Position numbers and translations under genes: made by a program
Notes under the pieces: model-generated
The model's database searches: none
Told to the model about the DNA's origin: nothing
What the model saw: only the letters and a program-made list of their open reading frames with translations
In this document: in pieces, positions 45,501 through 53,713 of the stretch
Layout of the letters: each line of letters begins with the position of its first letter
How positions within the stretch are numbered: the first letter of the stretch is position 1
Source: an uncultured Candidatus Nemicrothrix sp.
GTDB lineage: Bacteria > Actinomycetota > Acidimicrobiia > Acidimicrobiales > MedAcidi-G1
Assembly (NCBI GenBank): GCA_913055915.1
Contig: CAJXKL010000005.1
Location: 41,720 to 105,719 of the forward strand
DNA length: 64,000 nucleotides
Direction: 5' to 3'

Positions 45501-47192
45501 TCAACCGCTGTACCTGTTGACGATCGGGAGGCGTCGATCCCTGCCGAACCCCTTACGGCTGACTCTGGTTCCGGGTGGCGTCTGACGCCGCTTGAACTCG
45601 GCCAGGTCGACGAGTCGTGCAATCCGGTCGACCATCTCACCATCGAAACCATCGGCTACCAGGTCGGCTCTGGTCCGGTCACCTTCTATGTAGGCCTCGA
45701 GCAGGGGGTCGAGCACCTCGTAGGGAGGAAGGCTCTGGTCATCGCGCTGGTCGGGTCGCAGTTCGGCCGAGGGGGGCTTTGAGATAATCTGCTCGGAGAT
45801 GACCGGGCCGTCTGGCTGGCTGTTTCTCCACCTCGCCAGGTCGTAGACGGTCAGCTTGTAGATGTCCTTGATCACAGCGAAGGCTCCGGCGGTGTCGCCG
45901 TAGAGGGTCGAGTAACCAACCGCCGACTCGCTCTTGTTCCCGGTGGTGAGCACCAGCCAGCCAGAGGCGTTGGCATGCGCCATGAGCAGGACTCCCCTGA
46001 TACGGGCCTGGAGGTTCTCGTCGGTCGAACCGGTAGGCACCTCGCCGAGGGACCCCTCGAGGAGGGTGAGGAGTGAGGCGTGGGCAGCCTCGATGCGAAT
46101 GGTGCGGTGGTCGATCCCGAGAGTTGCCGCAAGGTCGGTGGCATCGGCAATTGAATGCTCGCTCGAGTAGCGGGATGGCATGAGCAGGGCATGTACGTGA
46201 TCGGGCCCGAGGGCGTCGGCTGCGATGGCTGCGACCAGGGCCGAGTCGATGCCGCCGGACAGGCCAAGGCAGACGTCGGTGAAACCGCTCTTCACCACGT
46301 AGTCCCGGGTGGCGGTCACCAACACCCCGTACAGCTCCGCTGACGGATCGAGTGGGTCGACCGGTGGCACCACGACGTGATCAGTTCGGTCCACCGGCCC
46401 GGAGACTCTGACGGTCGGCAGGTCGGTTTCAGATGCCGGAACGCCGGCGACGTCGATATCGACGACCACGACAGCCTCTTCGAACCTGGGGGCCCTGGCA
46501 ACTATCCGACCTGCCGGGTCGGCGACCATGGATCCGCCGTCAAAGACCAGCTCATCCTGGCCACCAACTAGGTTCACGTAGACGACGGGCGCCCCGGACG
46601 AAGCTGCCGTTGCGGCCACCACCGCCTCGCGCTCGGCCAACATGCCCCGGTGAAACGGCGACCCGTTGATGGCGACCAACAGCTCCGCGCCACCTTCAAC
46701 AAGACCACCCACGGAGCTGTCAGCCACCCAGAGATCCTCACAGACCACGAAGCCGACCCGGATGCCACCGATCTCGTAGAGCCGCAGCGGCTCGACCCCG
46801 GGCACGAAGTGGCGTGCCTCGTCGAACACGTCGTAGTTCGGAAGCGCACGCTTGTGGTAGACGCCGACCACCCTGCCCTCATGGCAGACCGCCGCAGCGT
46901 TCTGCACGCCTGCTGTGGTCGACCCCTTTGGTGCCCCGTCTGGGAAGCCGACCACGAGGGCACAACTACCGCTGGACGCAGCCACCCTTTCGACAGCGGC
47001 ACGGCAGTCCGAGACGAACCCGGGCTTGAGCACCAGGTCTTCAAGGGGGTAGCCGGCAACGGTCATTTCAGGGAAGACAGCCAGGTCGCACCCGGAAACC
47101 TTGTCGAGTACGCCGTGTATGCGCTCGACGTTTCCGTCCAGGTCGCCGACGACCGAATTGGTCTGGACCATGGCGACGCGCACCCGGCTCAT
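45501..47192 (-). CDS. nadE: Glutamine-dependent NAD+ synthase
   Basis: The 563-residue two-domain enzyme has an N-terminal nitrilase domain (VRVAMVQTNSVVGDLDGN; catalytic Glu in FPEMTVAGYP, Lys in YHKRALPNYDVFDE, Cys in FVVCEDLW) that releases ammonia from glutamine. The C-terminal NAD synthetase domain has a P-loop, CLGLSGGIDSALVAAIA, and GTSPSE-type end regions. It converts deamido-NAD to NAD. TACGCT (47199-47204, minus strand) lies six bases before ATG 47192, so the mRNA is probably leaderless. Confidence 0.94.
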   Translation of the reverse strand: MSRVRVAMVQTNSVVGDLDGNVERIHGVLDKVSGCDLAVFPEMTVAGYPLEDLVLKPGFVSDCRAAVERVAASSGSCALVVGFPDGAPKGSTTAGVQNAAAVCHEGRVVGVYHKRALPNYDVFDEARHFVPGVEPLRLYEIGGIRVGFVVCEDLWVADSSVGGLVEGGAELLVAINGSPFHRGMLAEREAVVAATAASSGAPVVYVNLVGGQDELVFDGGSMVADPAGRIVARAPRFEEAVVVVDIDVAGVPASETDLPTVRVSGPVDRTDHVVVPPVDPLDPSAELYGVLVTATRDYVVKSGFTDVCLGLSGGIDSALVAAIAADALGPDHVHALLMPSRYSSEHSIADATDLAATLGIDHRTIRIEAAHASLLTLLEGSLGEVPTGSTDENLQARIRGVLLMAHANASGWLVLTTGNKSESAVGYSTLYGDTAGAFAVIKDIYKLTVYDLARWRNSQPDGPVISEQIISKPPSAELRPDQRDDQSLPPYEVLDPLLEAYIEGDRTRADLVADGFDGEMVDRIARLVDLAEFKRRQTPPGTRVSRKGFGRDRRLPIVNRYSG

Positions 47193-47279
47193 GGGTACAG
47201 CGTACCGAAGGAGCCACAAAACGGCCGAGGCCCCAGCGGGGGGAACCGGGGACCTGGCAGGAATCTGTTCCTGTAGGGG

Positions 47280-47957
47280 TCAGGCGCCGTGGCCCATTCC
47301 GCCCATGCCCACGCCGCCGCGCCCATGGTCACCCTTGCCCATGCCGCCGTGCCCATGATCACCCTTGCCCATTCCGTCTGGACGCATTCCATCCATGCCC
47401 CCGCCGCCGCACCCATGGTCACCCTTGCCCATTCCTCCGTGACCCATTCCGCCCTGGCCCATTCCTTCAGGCATTTCACCGTTCATTCGTGCCGTGATCC
47501 ACTCGCTCAGGACGGACAGCATTTCGTCGGCCTTCGCCTGGTCGATGCGACCGTAAGCCACTGCCTGGCCAATGTGCTCAGCTGCGGGCACCAATTGCTG
47601 TGCGATGAGATCGTCCAGGTCATCACCAGCCAGTTCGGCAATGGTGACTCCATCCTTCAACTGGGACTTCAGGCCCCCACTGTCGAGCCCCAGATACTCG
47701 GCTGTGGCAGCCAGACGCTCGTCGTGGCCACCTGCACCGGGACCCATGGCCCCGTCATACCCGACACCACCATGGCCACCCGCACCGGGAGCCGCAGCCC
47801 CATCGTGTTGCCCATGGGCCACCGGAACCTCTGTATCGACTTCGGTCTGGGCGCCAGCCACCGCTACGAGCGAAACGACCATCGAGGCGGCCGCAATGAC
47901 CACCGAGCCGATCACCAGGCCGGCAGTCGTTCCTCCGCTCAGGTCTATCTTCTTCAT
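47280..47957 (-). CDS. Exported protein with Met/His/Gly-rich repeat tail
   Basis: The 225-residue protein has an N-terminal signal anchor (about 10-36). Next come a Gly/His-rich linker (HGQHDG, GGHGGVG, GGHDE) and a helical middle domain (80-160) like DUF2680/YckD-type envelope domains (LGLDSGGLKSQLKDGVTIAELA ... GRIDQAKADEML). The last 60 residues are short repeats of GMGKGDHG, HGGMG and GCGGGGMDGM. Met, His, Asp and Cys in such repeats suggest metal, perhaps copper, binding outside the membrane. The function is not established. Confidence 0.7.
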   Translation of the reverse strand: MKKIDLSGGTTAGLVIGSVVIAAASMVVSLVAVAGAQTEVDTEVPVAHGQHDGAAAPGAGGHGGVGYDGAMGPGAGGHDERLAATAEYLGLDSGGLKSQLKDGVTIAELAGDDLDDLIAQQLVPAAEHIGQAVAYGRIDQAKADEMLSVLSEWITARMNGEMPEGMGQGGMGHGGMGKGDHGCGGGGMDGMRPDGMGKGDHGHGGMGKGDHGRGGVGMGGMGHGA

Positions 47958-48073
47958 CTGCGGACTCTCCTGTCCTCGGGTACAGGTTAATGATCGCCAG
48001 ACGAGATAATTCCCATGAGATGACCCTGTTAGGGGTATGTGATCAACCCCCCGGGTAGGCCAGAGACGCGAAA

Positions 48074-48098
48074 GGGCCCCGGGTGCGACCCGGGGCCC
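48074..48098 (-). terminator. Terminator downstream of GSII
   Basis: An 11-bp GC stem (GGGCCCCGGGT with ACCCGGGGCCC) around a GCG loop starts about 20 bases after the GSII stop codon on the minus strand. It is followed there by a TTTCG stretch. It is perfectly paired and well placed for termination of the GSII mRNA. Confidence 0.75.
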
Positions 48099-48117
48099 CG
48101 TTGCAGGAGTACTGGAA

Positions 48118-49134
48118 CTACTTGGCGAGGGCCTCGCAGCAGGTGTTGGTGATCAGGCGGGTGACCACGTACGGATCCATGTTGGCGTTGGGCCTTCGGT
48201 CCTCGATGTAGCCCTTCTGGTCGAGGGCCACCTGCCACGGGATTCGGACAGAGGCACCACGGTCGGACACGTCGTAGTTGTACTGGTCGAAGCGCTGGGT
48301 CTCGTGCTCACCGGTGAGGCGCTCCTCGGAACCGTGGCCGTACCCCGCCATGTGTTCGGCAACCTTGCCATCGGCGCCCAGGGACTCGCAGGCCGTGATG
48401 ATCGGGCCATAGCCCTCCCGCATGGCCTTCGTGGAGAAGTTGGTGTGTGCACCGGCACCATTCCAGTCACCCTTGATGGGCTTGGCATCGATCGAGGCGT
48501 CCACCCCGAACTCCTCGGCGATGCGGTATAGCAGGTAACGGGCCACCCAGACCTGATCGCTGACATCCACCGTGTCGCAGGGTCCGATCTGGAACTCCCA
48601 CTGGCCGAGCATCACCTCGGCGTTGGTACCGGAGATCTCGAGGCCGGCGTCGATGCAGGCCTGGGTATGGGCCTCAACGATCTCACGGCCGGCAATTTCA
48701 ATGGCGCCCACACCGCAGTAGTAGGGGCCCTGCGGGGCCGGGTAACCCTCGACAGGCCATCCCAGCGGGCGGCCTTCCTGGAAGAAGGTGTACTCCTGTT
48801 CGATGCCGAATATCGGCTCCTGGTCGCTGTACTTCTCAAGTGACTCCACGCATGCAGCACGTGTGTTGGTGGGGTGGGGTGTCATGTCGCCGTCGGGCAG
48901 GCAGACATCGCACAGCACCAGCACGTCGTCGCCGCCGCGGATGGGATCGGGACACGAGAACACCGGCCGAAGGACGCAGTCGGAGTCGTCGCCGGGGGCC
49001 TGGTTGGTGCTTGAGCCATCGAATCCCCAGATCGGGTAGTCGACAGTTCCGTCGACGAGGATCTTGGTCTTGGAACGGACGTACGGCAACGGTGTCGTGC
49101 CGTCGATCCAGATGTACTCAGCCCTTATGGCCAT
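48118..49134 (-). CDS. glnII: Glutamine synthetase type II
   Basis: The 338-residue eukaryote-like GSII has YIWIDGTTPLPYVRSKTKIL, WGFDGSSTNQAPGDDSD, FGIEQEYTFF (metal-binding Glu), GQWEFQIGP, GDWNGAGAHTNFST and RGASVRIP. It joins ammonia to glutamate using ATP. GSII in bacteria is known from actinobacteria and rhizobia, usually beside GSI and under nitrogen control. The frame runs upstream another 57 codons, but ATG 49134 is the conserved start, with GGAGAG before it. It is divergent from the GSI gene. Confidence 0.94.
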   Translation of the reverse strand: MAIRAEYIWIDGTTPLPYVRSKTKILVDGTVDYPIWGFDGSSTNQAPGDDSDCVLRPVFSCPDPIRGGDDVLVLCDVCLPDGDMTPHPTNTRAACVESLEKYSDQEPIFGIEQEYTFFQEGRPLGWPVEGYPAPQGPYYCGVGAIEIAGREIVEAHTQACIDAGLEISGTNAEVMLGQWEFQIGPCDTVDVSDQVWVARYLLYRIAEEFGVDASIDAKPIKGDWNGAGAHTNFSTKAMREGYGPIITACESLGADGKVAEHMAGYGHGSEERLTGEHETQRFDQYNYDVSDRGASVRIPWQVALDQKGYIEDRRPNANMDPYVVTRLITNTCCEALAK

Positions 49135-49169
49135 TGGGTGCACTCTCCAGGTAGGCCGTCCGGTGGGAC

Positions 49170-49203
49170 GGCAGGGTTGGTGGAACGGCAGGGTTGGTGG
49201 AAC
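49170..49203. repeat. Perfect 17-bp tandem duplication in the GSII leader
   Basis: GGCAGGGTTGGTGGAAC occurs twice in direct succession (49170-49186 and 49187-49203). It lies between the presumed GSII promoter (TATCCT at 49216-49221, minus strand) and the GSII ATG, so it would be in the 5' leader of the mRNA. It may be a recent slip duplication or part of leader control. Confidence 0.7.
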
Positions 49204-49263
49204 GGTTCGTCCGTCAGGATACGCCGGGCCGCCATCACGATGCCGCCATGGGGTTTCGGTACT

Positions 49264-49291
49264 GTTGCCCAACTGTGAACGGCGTGTAAAC
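49264..49291 (-). promoter_or_regulatory. PHO-box/GlnR-type direct repeats between GSII and GSI
   Basis: On the minus strand, GTTTAC, GTTCAC and GGCAAC follow with an exact 11-base period, the same order as at 5405-5430. The array lies about 43 bases upstream of a TATCCT -10 for GSII and 50 bases before the GSI start. OmpR-family regulators such as PhoP, RegX3 and GlnR bind 11-base direct repeats. In Streptomyces, PhoP and GlnR are known to compete at glutamine synthetase promoters. Confidence 0.55.
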
Positions 49292-49340
49292 GACCTGAAT
49301 CCCACTGGCGGTATGCGTGCGGGTCCCCCATGCTTGTGGT

Positions 49341-50693
49341 GTGGATGAGACAGGGAACATCAGGCAGTCGGGCCAACAGGACTACGTGCTACGAACGGTG
49401 GAGGAGCGCGGTGTCCGTCTGGTACGCCTCTGGTTCACCGACGTGCTGGGACGACACAAGTCGGTGGCAATCTCCCCGGCCGAGTTGACAACGGTGTTCG
49501 AGGAGGGCCTGCAGTTCGACGGATCGGCCATCGACGGTTTCAGTCGGGTACAGGAGAGCGACGTGCTGGCACGCCCCGATGCAAGCACGTTCGAGCTTCT
49601 CCCCTGGGCGGCACCGGACGAGCCGTCTGGCACCATGTTCTGCGACATCACCAACCTGGATGGGGCGCCATTCGAGGGCGACCCGAGGCAGGTACTGCGA
49701 CGCAACCTGGACCGAGCCAACACTGCCGGCTTCAAGATGTTCTGTGCACCCGAGGTCGAGTTCTTCTACCTCGCACAAAACACCGGACAACCAGTGCTCC
49801 TGGACCAGGCTTCGTACTTCGACCTGACCACTGCCGATGTCTCATCGGACCTGCGCAAGCGCACCCTCCACATGCTCGAGGCACTCTCCATTCCGGTCGA
49901 GTACTCGTTCCACGAGGATGCTCCCAGCCAACACGAGATCGACCTGCAGTACACCGACGCTCTGACAATGGCTGATTCCGTCATGACGCTCCGCCTGGCT
50001 GTAAAGAAGATCGCAATGGAGGGTGGCGTCTACGCCACGTTCATGCCAAAGCCCCTGAACGGGATCCAGGGATCTGGGATGCACACCCACCTGTCCCTTT
50101 TCCGCGATGGCGCCAACGCCTTCTTCGACGAAGACGACGAGCACGGCCTGTCAACGATCGCCCGGTCGTTCATAGCGGGCCTGCTCCACCACTCCCGGGA
50201 GATCACGGCGGTAACCAACCAGTTGGTCAACTCCTACAAGCGGATCAACGAGGGCTACGAGGCCCCCCGCTACGTGTCCTGGGCGCACAACAACCGTTCG
50301 GCACTGGTCCGGGTACCGGTGACCAGGGCCGGCAGGCCCGACTCGACGCGGGTCGAGTACCGGGCACTCGACCCGGCGTGCAATCCGTACCTGGCGTTCT
50401 CGCTGCTGCTTGCGGCTGGGCTGCGCGGTGTCGAGAAGGGGTATGATCTTCCCCGGGAGGCTGCGGTAAGCCTCGACGAGTTGAGCCGTACCGAACAACA
50501 GGACCTCGGGGTGGCGAGCCTCCCAACCAACCTTTCCGAGGCCCTTGATGAGATGGAGGAGTCCGAATTGGTGCGAGATGCCCTCGGCGACCACATCTTC
50601 GAGTGGTTCCTTCGCAACAAGCGCGCCGAGTGGTCCGACTACCAGCGCCAGGTGACTCCCTTCGAGTTGGAGCAGTACCTGCCCAACTGGTGA
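49341..50693 (+). CDS. glnA: Glutamine synthetase type I family protein
   Basis: The roughly 450-residue GSI-fold protein has LRLWFTDVLGRHKSVAISPAEL, LQFDGSAIDGF, the ATP/metal Glu in CAPEVEFFYL, PSQHEIDLQYTDAL, GSGMHTHLSLF and a C-terminal YDLP where adenylylated GSs have their Tyr. It may be a true glutamine synthetase or a paralogue acting on another amine; the FDGSAIDGF segment favours GS. The frame opens at GTG 49317. I prefer GTG 49341, which fits the family length. It is divergent from GSII, with glnR directly downstream. Confidence 0.88.
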   Translation: MDETGNIRQSGQQDYVLRTVEERGVRLVRLWFTDVLGRHKSVAISPAELTTVFEEGLQFDGSAIDGFSRVQESDVLARPDASTFELLPWAAPDEPSGTMFCDITNLDGAPFEGDPRQVLRRNLDRANTAGFKMFCAPEVEFFYLAQNTGQPVLLDQASYFDLTTADVSSDLRKRTLHMLEALSIPVEYSFHEDAPSQHEIDLQYTDALTMADSVMTLRLAVKKIAMEGGVYATFMPKPLNGIQGSGMHTHLSLFRDGANAFFDEDDEHGLSTIARSFIAGLLHHSREITAVTNQLVNSYKRINEGYEAPRYVSWAHNNRSALVRVPVTRAGRPDSTRVEYRALDPACNPYLAFSLLLAAGLRGVEKGYDLPREAAVSLDELSRTEQQDLGVASLPTNLSEALDEMEESELVRDALGDHIFEWFLRNKRAEWSDYQRQVTPFELEQYLPNW

Positions 50694-50712
50694 GGGTTGA
50701 ACTGACATCTCC

Positions 50713-51393
50713 ATGAACCCCCTTCTCGTTTTCCCCGAACCTCCGCCCCCCGAGTTGGCCCAGTGCCTCGACCTCGGCGGCTGGACCTGGAAGGCCGTCG
50801 GCGACCCTGACCGCGTCATCGCTGACGAGCCCGACGAGGGTTGGGCCGGAGCGGTCGTGTCTGCCGACTCCGACCCTGACGGAGCCATTCGGATGTGCCG
50901 GCACCTGCGACAGGGCGAGATGCCCCTCGAGCCGCTGTTGCTGCTGATTGGTGACACCCAACTCGCCAACCTGGAGTCGCGCTACGACCTGTTCGACGAC
51001 TTCTGCCTGATGCCCATGAGGCCCGCCGAACTCCAGGCCCGCCTGCAGCACCTCTTCTGGAGTTCAGGTCGTGGTACCCGACCCGAACTGGTGGAGTACG
51101 GGCCGCTGGCGTTAAACATCGAGACCTATCAGGCTGCCGTAGACGGTGAACCGGTGGACCTCACCTACATGGAATACGAGCTGCTCAAGTTCCTGGCATC
51201 AAGCCCCGGAAAGGTGTTCACACGCGAGACCCTGCTGAGCAGGGTCTGGGGGTACGACTACTATGGCGGGGCACGCACGGTCGACGTCCACATTCGTCGG
51301 CTTCGGGCGAAACTGGGTGAGGAACATGCCGGCCTGATCCACACGGTCAGGTCGGTCGGCTACCGGTTCGGTCAGTCCCGGTGGGGAATCTGA
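50713..51393 (+). CDS. glnR: GlnR-like orphan OmpR-family regulator
   Basis: The 226-residue regulator has a degenerate receiver (1-120) that lacks the usual Asp in a L(V/L)xDxxxP context, like actinobacterial GlnR. Its winged helix reads VDLTYMEYELLKFLASSPGKVFTRETLLSRVWGYDYYGGARTVDVHIRRLRAKLG and ends GYRFG, very close to GlnR. GlnR activates nitrogen-assimilation genes without a partner kinase. The gene starts 20 bases after the GSI stop, so it is probably cotranscribed with a target, a neat feedback layout. Confidence 0.8.
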   Translation: MNPLLVFPEPPPPELAQCLDLGGWTWKAVGDPDRVIADEPDEGWAGAVVSADSDPDGAIRMCRHLRQGEMPLEPLLLLIGDTQLANLESRYDLFDDFCLMPMRPAELQARLQHLFWSSGRGTRPELVEYGPLALNIETYQAAVDGEPVDLTYMEYELLKFLASSPGKVFTRETLLSRVWGYDYYGGARTVDVHIRRLRAKLGEEHAGLIHTVRSVGYRFGQSRWGI

Positions 51394-51401
51394 GCCTGTC
51401 T

Positions 51402-51602
51402 TCAGTAAGCCAGCGGCTCGGGGAGCGGGCCTGCCCATGGGTTTGCGTCGCTCACCTCGAGCAACTCTAAACCCTCGTATGCAGTGTCGACGCCGCGCTT
51501 CAGCAACCTTCCCAGAACGGCCGCTCCAGCTGCACCGCCCACGAGCACCCCTACCGGGATAACGATGACCAGCACGATGATCATTACCACTGCTCCTGTC
51601 AT
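51402..51602 (-). CDS. Small membrane protein, unknown
   Basis: The 66-residue protein has one N-terminal membrane segment (about 5-30, rich in Val, Ile and Gly) and an acidic C-terminal half ending near a Pro-rich NPWAGPLPEPLAY. It is convergent with glnR, nine bases away. I do not recognise a family. The hydrophobic-then-acidic layout and clean start support a real gene. Confidence 0.5.
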   Translation of the reverse strand: MTGAVVMIIVLVIVIPVGVLVGGAAGAAVLGRLLKRGVDTAYEGLELLEVSDANPWAGPLPEPLAY

Positions 51603-51665
51603 GGAACCAGTCTGCCACCTCGGCCGCGAGTGGGCTCACACGGCCCCGACCAGATCCGCCGGCTG

Positions 51666-52013
51666 TCAACCTACGTGCGCCCAGGCTTCGACCTCGACCC
51701 TCGCTCCCAGGGGCAGGGCGGCCACCCCGAATGCCGAACGGGCGGGCCGGTGGTCACCGAAGGCCTCGCAGTAGATCTCGTTCATCCGGGCATAGTCGTC
51801 AAGGTCGGCGAGGAAGACCATCGTCTTGACGACGTTGTCGAGCGACGCCCCTTCGGCCTCAAGGAGGGCACGCATATTGGCCATTGCCTGTCGCAACTCC
51901 GTCTCGAGGCCTCCCTTCACGAGGTTGCCGTCGCGGATTCCGATCTGGCCGGAGAGGACGAGAAGGTCGCCGGCTCGGACGATTGGCGTGTAGGGGGCAG
52001 CGGGCCTGGACAT
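51666..52013 (-). CDS. ridA: RidA-family enamine/imine deaminase
   Basis: The 115-residue protein of the YjgF/YER057c/RidA family has LLVLSGQIGIRDGNLV, LRQAMANMRALLEAEGASLDNVVKTMVFLADL and RSAFGVAALPLGARVEVEAWA (catalytic Arg in PARSAF, Glu in VEVEAWA). It clears reactive enamines from PLP enzymes. ATG 52013 has GGAGGAA six bases upstream; the frame extends nine codons further without support. Confidence 0.9.
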   Translation of the reverse strand: MSRPAAPYTPIVRAGDLLVLSGQIGIRDGNLVKGGLETELRQAMANMRALLEAEGASLDNVVKTMVFLADLDDYARMNEIYCEAFGDHRPARSAFGVAALPLGARVEVEAWAHVG

Positions 52014-52097
52014 GTGAGTTCCTCCGGTTTCGATGATCAACGGGCTACATGATGATCGCGCAACGACAGCGCTGCTGCGTGCCTCGGCGGCAGTCGG

Positions 52098-53660
52098 TCA
52101 GGGGCCGGTCGGCCAGTCGGGGGGGGTTCCCCGGTGGATCCAGGTAGCGGCGGCGGCTGCAGCGAAGACGGCGTCGGAGCCGTTGCGGGGCCACTCGTCG
52201 TCGTCCTGTTCGATCGTGACGTCGATCTGGGGTGTGTCGCCCGCCCTCACGATCCCAAAGGACCCCACGGTGAGGTCAGACACGAGACCGGAGTCATCCA
52301 CCGACAATGACTCAGAGGTGACCCAACTCCATGCCATGTGGGCTGCACCTATGCAGTAGGAGCGCAACACGGTGGCATCCAACGGGTCCCCGCATCGGAC
52401 CGTGACGTTGATCCGGCCGTTGGCGACCTCAGCCTCGGCAACCGAACCGTCTGGCGAGACGACCGACCCCACGGACCCGCGCGCTCCAGCCAGCAGCACG
52501 ACGGCCTCGGCCCACCCGGCAGCACGAATCGCTGCGGAGGTGGGTGGCCCGGCCACATCGACCTCCTCGACTGTGAGATCCGGCGCCACGGCTCTGATCG
52601 CCTCGACGATTCCGGGGGTCCTCACGACCCTCATGACCCCCGTGCCGTCAGCCATGGCACCGCCGGCCACGGGTGGCCTCTTTGGTCCCAGATGGACGGT
52701 GTCTTCACGTGACATCAGGGCCAGGACCGTTCGGCCGTGCTCATCAGCCAACTCCCTCGCCACCTTCGCAACCGGCGAGGCTGTCTTGCCCCCAAAGGCG
52801 CCTCCGTTGGCAAGCGGACTGGACGGTTCACCACCGGGTTCACACCATGCAGAATCGGTCTCGAGGTAGGCCGGTTCAACCCACGTCGTGCGGAGCACCG
52901 CGTCCCACGGGCCCGGGGGTGCGCCAACTGGCGGTGCCGAATCCACCGTGGTTCTCCGCCCCTGGACCTTTCCGACCGCCCGTCTCGCCTCGTACAACGT
53001 CTCGGCTACCACCCATCGTCCTGATCTGTCCCGCACCGCCACCAGGGCACCGTCGGGTGCCATGTCGGCGGCGAATCCTCCCTGTCCAAGTACAATCTCG
53101 CTGCCGACAGCCTGAACGGACCGACCCTCGATGGTCGCCCGTTCGGCAGCCCGATCCGTGAGGCACGGTGTGTCGCCATCATCGAAAGCACCCCATGCCT
53201 CGATCACGGTCTGCCATCCGGTACATCGGCAGAGGTGCGCGGAAAGTGACCTGGTGACCCTGTCTGTGTCGGTGGTCCCAGCTGAGCGGAGTCCGGAGAA
53301 CCTCATGATGATTCCCGGCGTGCAGAACCCGCACTGACTGCCACCGGTCCGGGCGAATGCGTAAGCCCACCTGGACCTCTCGCCAGCCTCGAGGCCGTCA
53401 AGGGTCGTCACCCTCCGGCCAGCCACACGCCGCACCGGCGTCACGCACGAAACCCTCGGCTGACCATCGACGAGCACGGTGCAACATCCGCACTGACCCT
53501 GTGGGCTGCAGCCGTCCTTGGGCGAGGTGGCCCCCAGCTGGCCACGGAGGACGTCGAGGAGGGTCCGTCCGTCATCTTGAACAGTCACCTCGTGACCGTC
53601 GATGTTGACCACAAACCCGTCGGATCCGGTACCGGTCGACAGTCTGTCCTGTTGCTCCAT
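52098..53660 (-). CDS. Compact [2Fe-2S]/molybdenum-hydroxylase-like fusion
   Basis: The 520-residue single chain begins with the xanthine-dehydrogenase small subunit: CSPQGQCGCCTVLVDG for the plant-type cluster and CGFCTPGIIM with HLCRCTGW for the second cluster. Residues 170-520 resemble only pieces of the large molybdopterin subunit: NGGAFGGKTASPVAKVARELA, LMSREDTVHLGPKRPP, then SYCIGAAHMAWSW and a C-terminal AVFAAAAAAT helix. The full large subunit is about 750 residues, so most of the cofactor pocket is missing, and the GxGE glutamate is not evident. It is divergent from a Tat lipoprotein. Confidence 0.75.
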   Translation of the reverse strand: MEQQDRLSTGTGSDGFVVNIDGHEVTVQDDGRTLLDVLRGQLGATSPKDGCSPQGQCGCCTVLVDGQPRVSCVTPVRRVAGRRVTTLDGLEAGERSRWAYAFARTGGSQCGFCTPGIIMRFSGLRSAGTTDTDRVTRSLSAHLCRCTGWQTVIEAWGAFDDGDTPCLTDRAAERATIEGRSVQAVGSEIVLGQGGFAADMAPDGALVAVRDRSGRWVVAETLYEARRAVGKVQGRRTTVDSAPPVGAPPGPWDAVLRTTWVEPAYLETDSAWCEPGGEPSSPLANGGAFGGKTASPVAKVARELADEHGRTVLALMSREDTVHLGPKRPPVAGGAMADGTGVMRVVRTPGIVEAIRAVAPDLTVEEVDVAGPPTSAAIRAAGWAEAVVLLAGARGSVGSVVSPDGSVAEAEVANGRINVTVRCGDPLDATVLRSYCIGAAHMAWSWVTSESLSVDDSGLVSDLTVGSFGIVRAGDTPQIDVTIEQDDDEWPRNGSDAVFAAAAAATWIHRGTPPDWPTGP

Positions 53661-53713
53661 GTCGTGAGTGTGCCCCAGAGTCCGCTCATAGACGAACCGG
53701 TACCCTCTGACAC

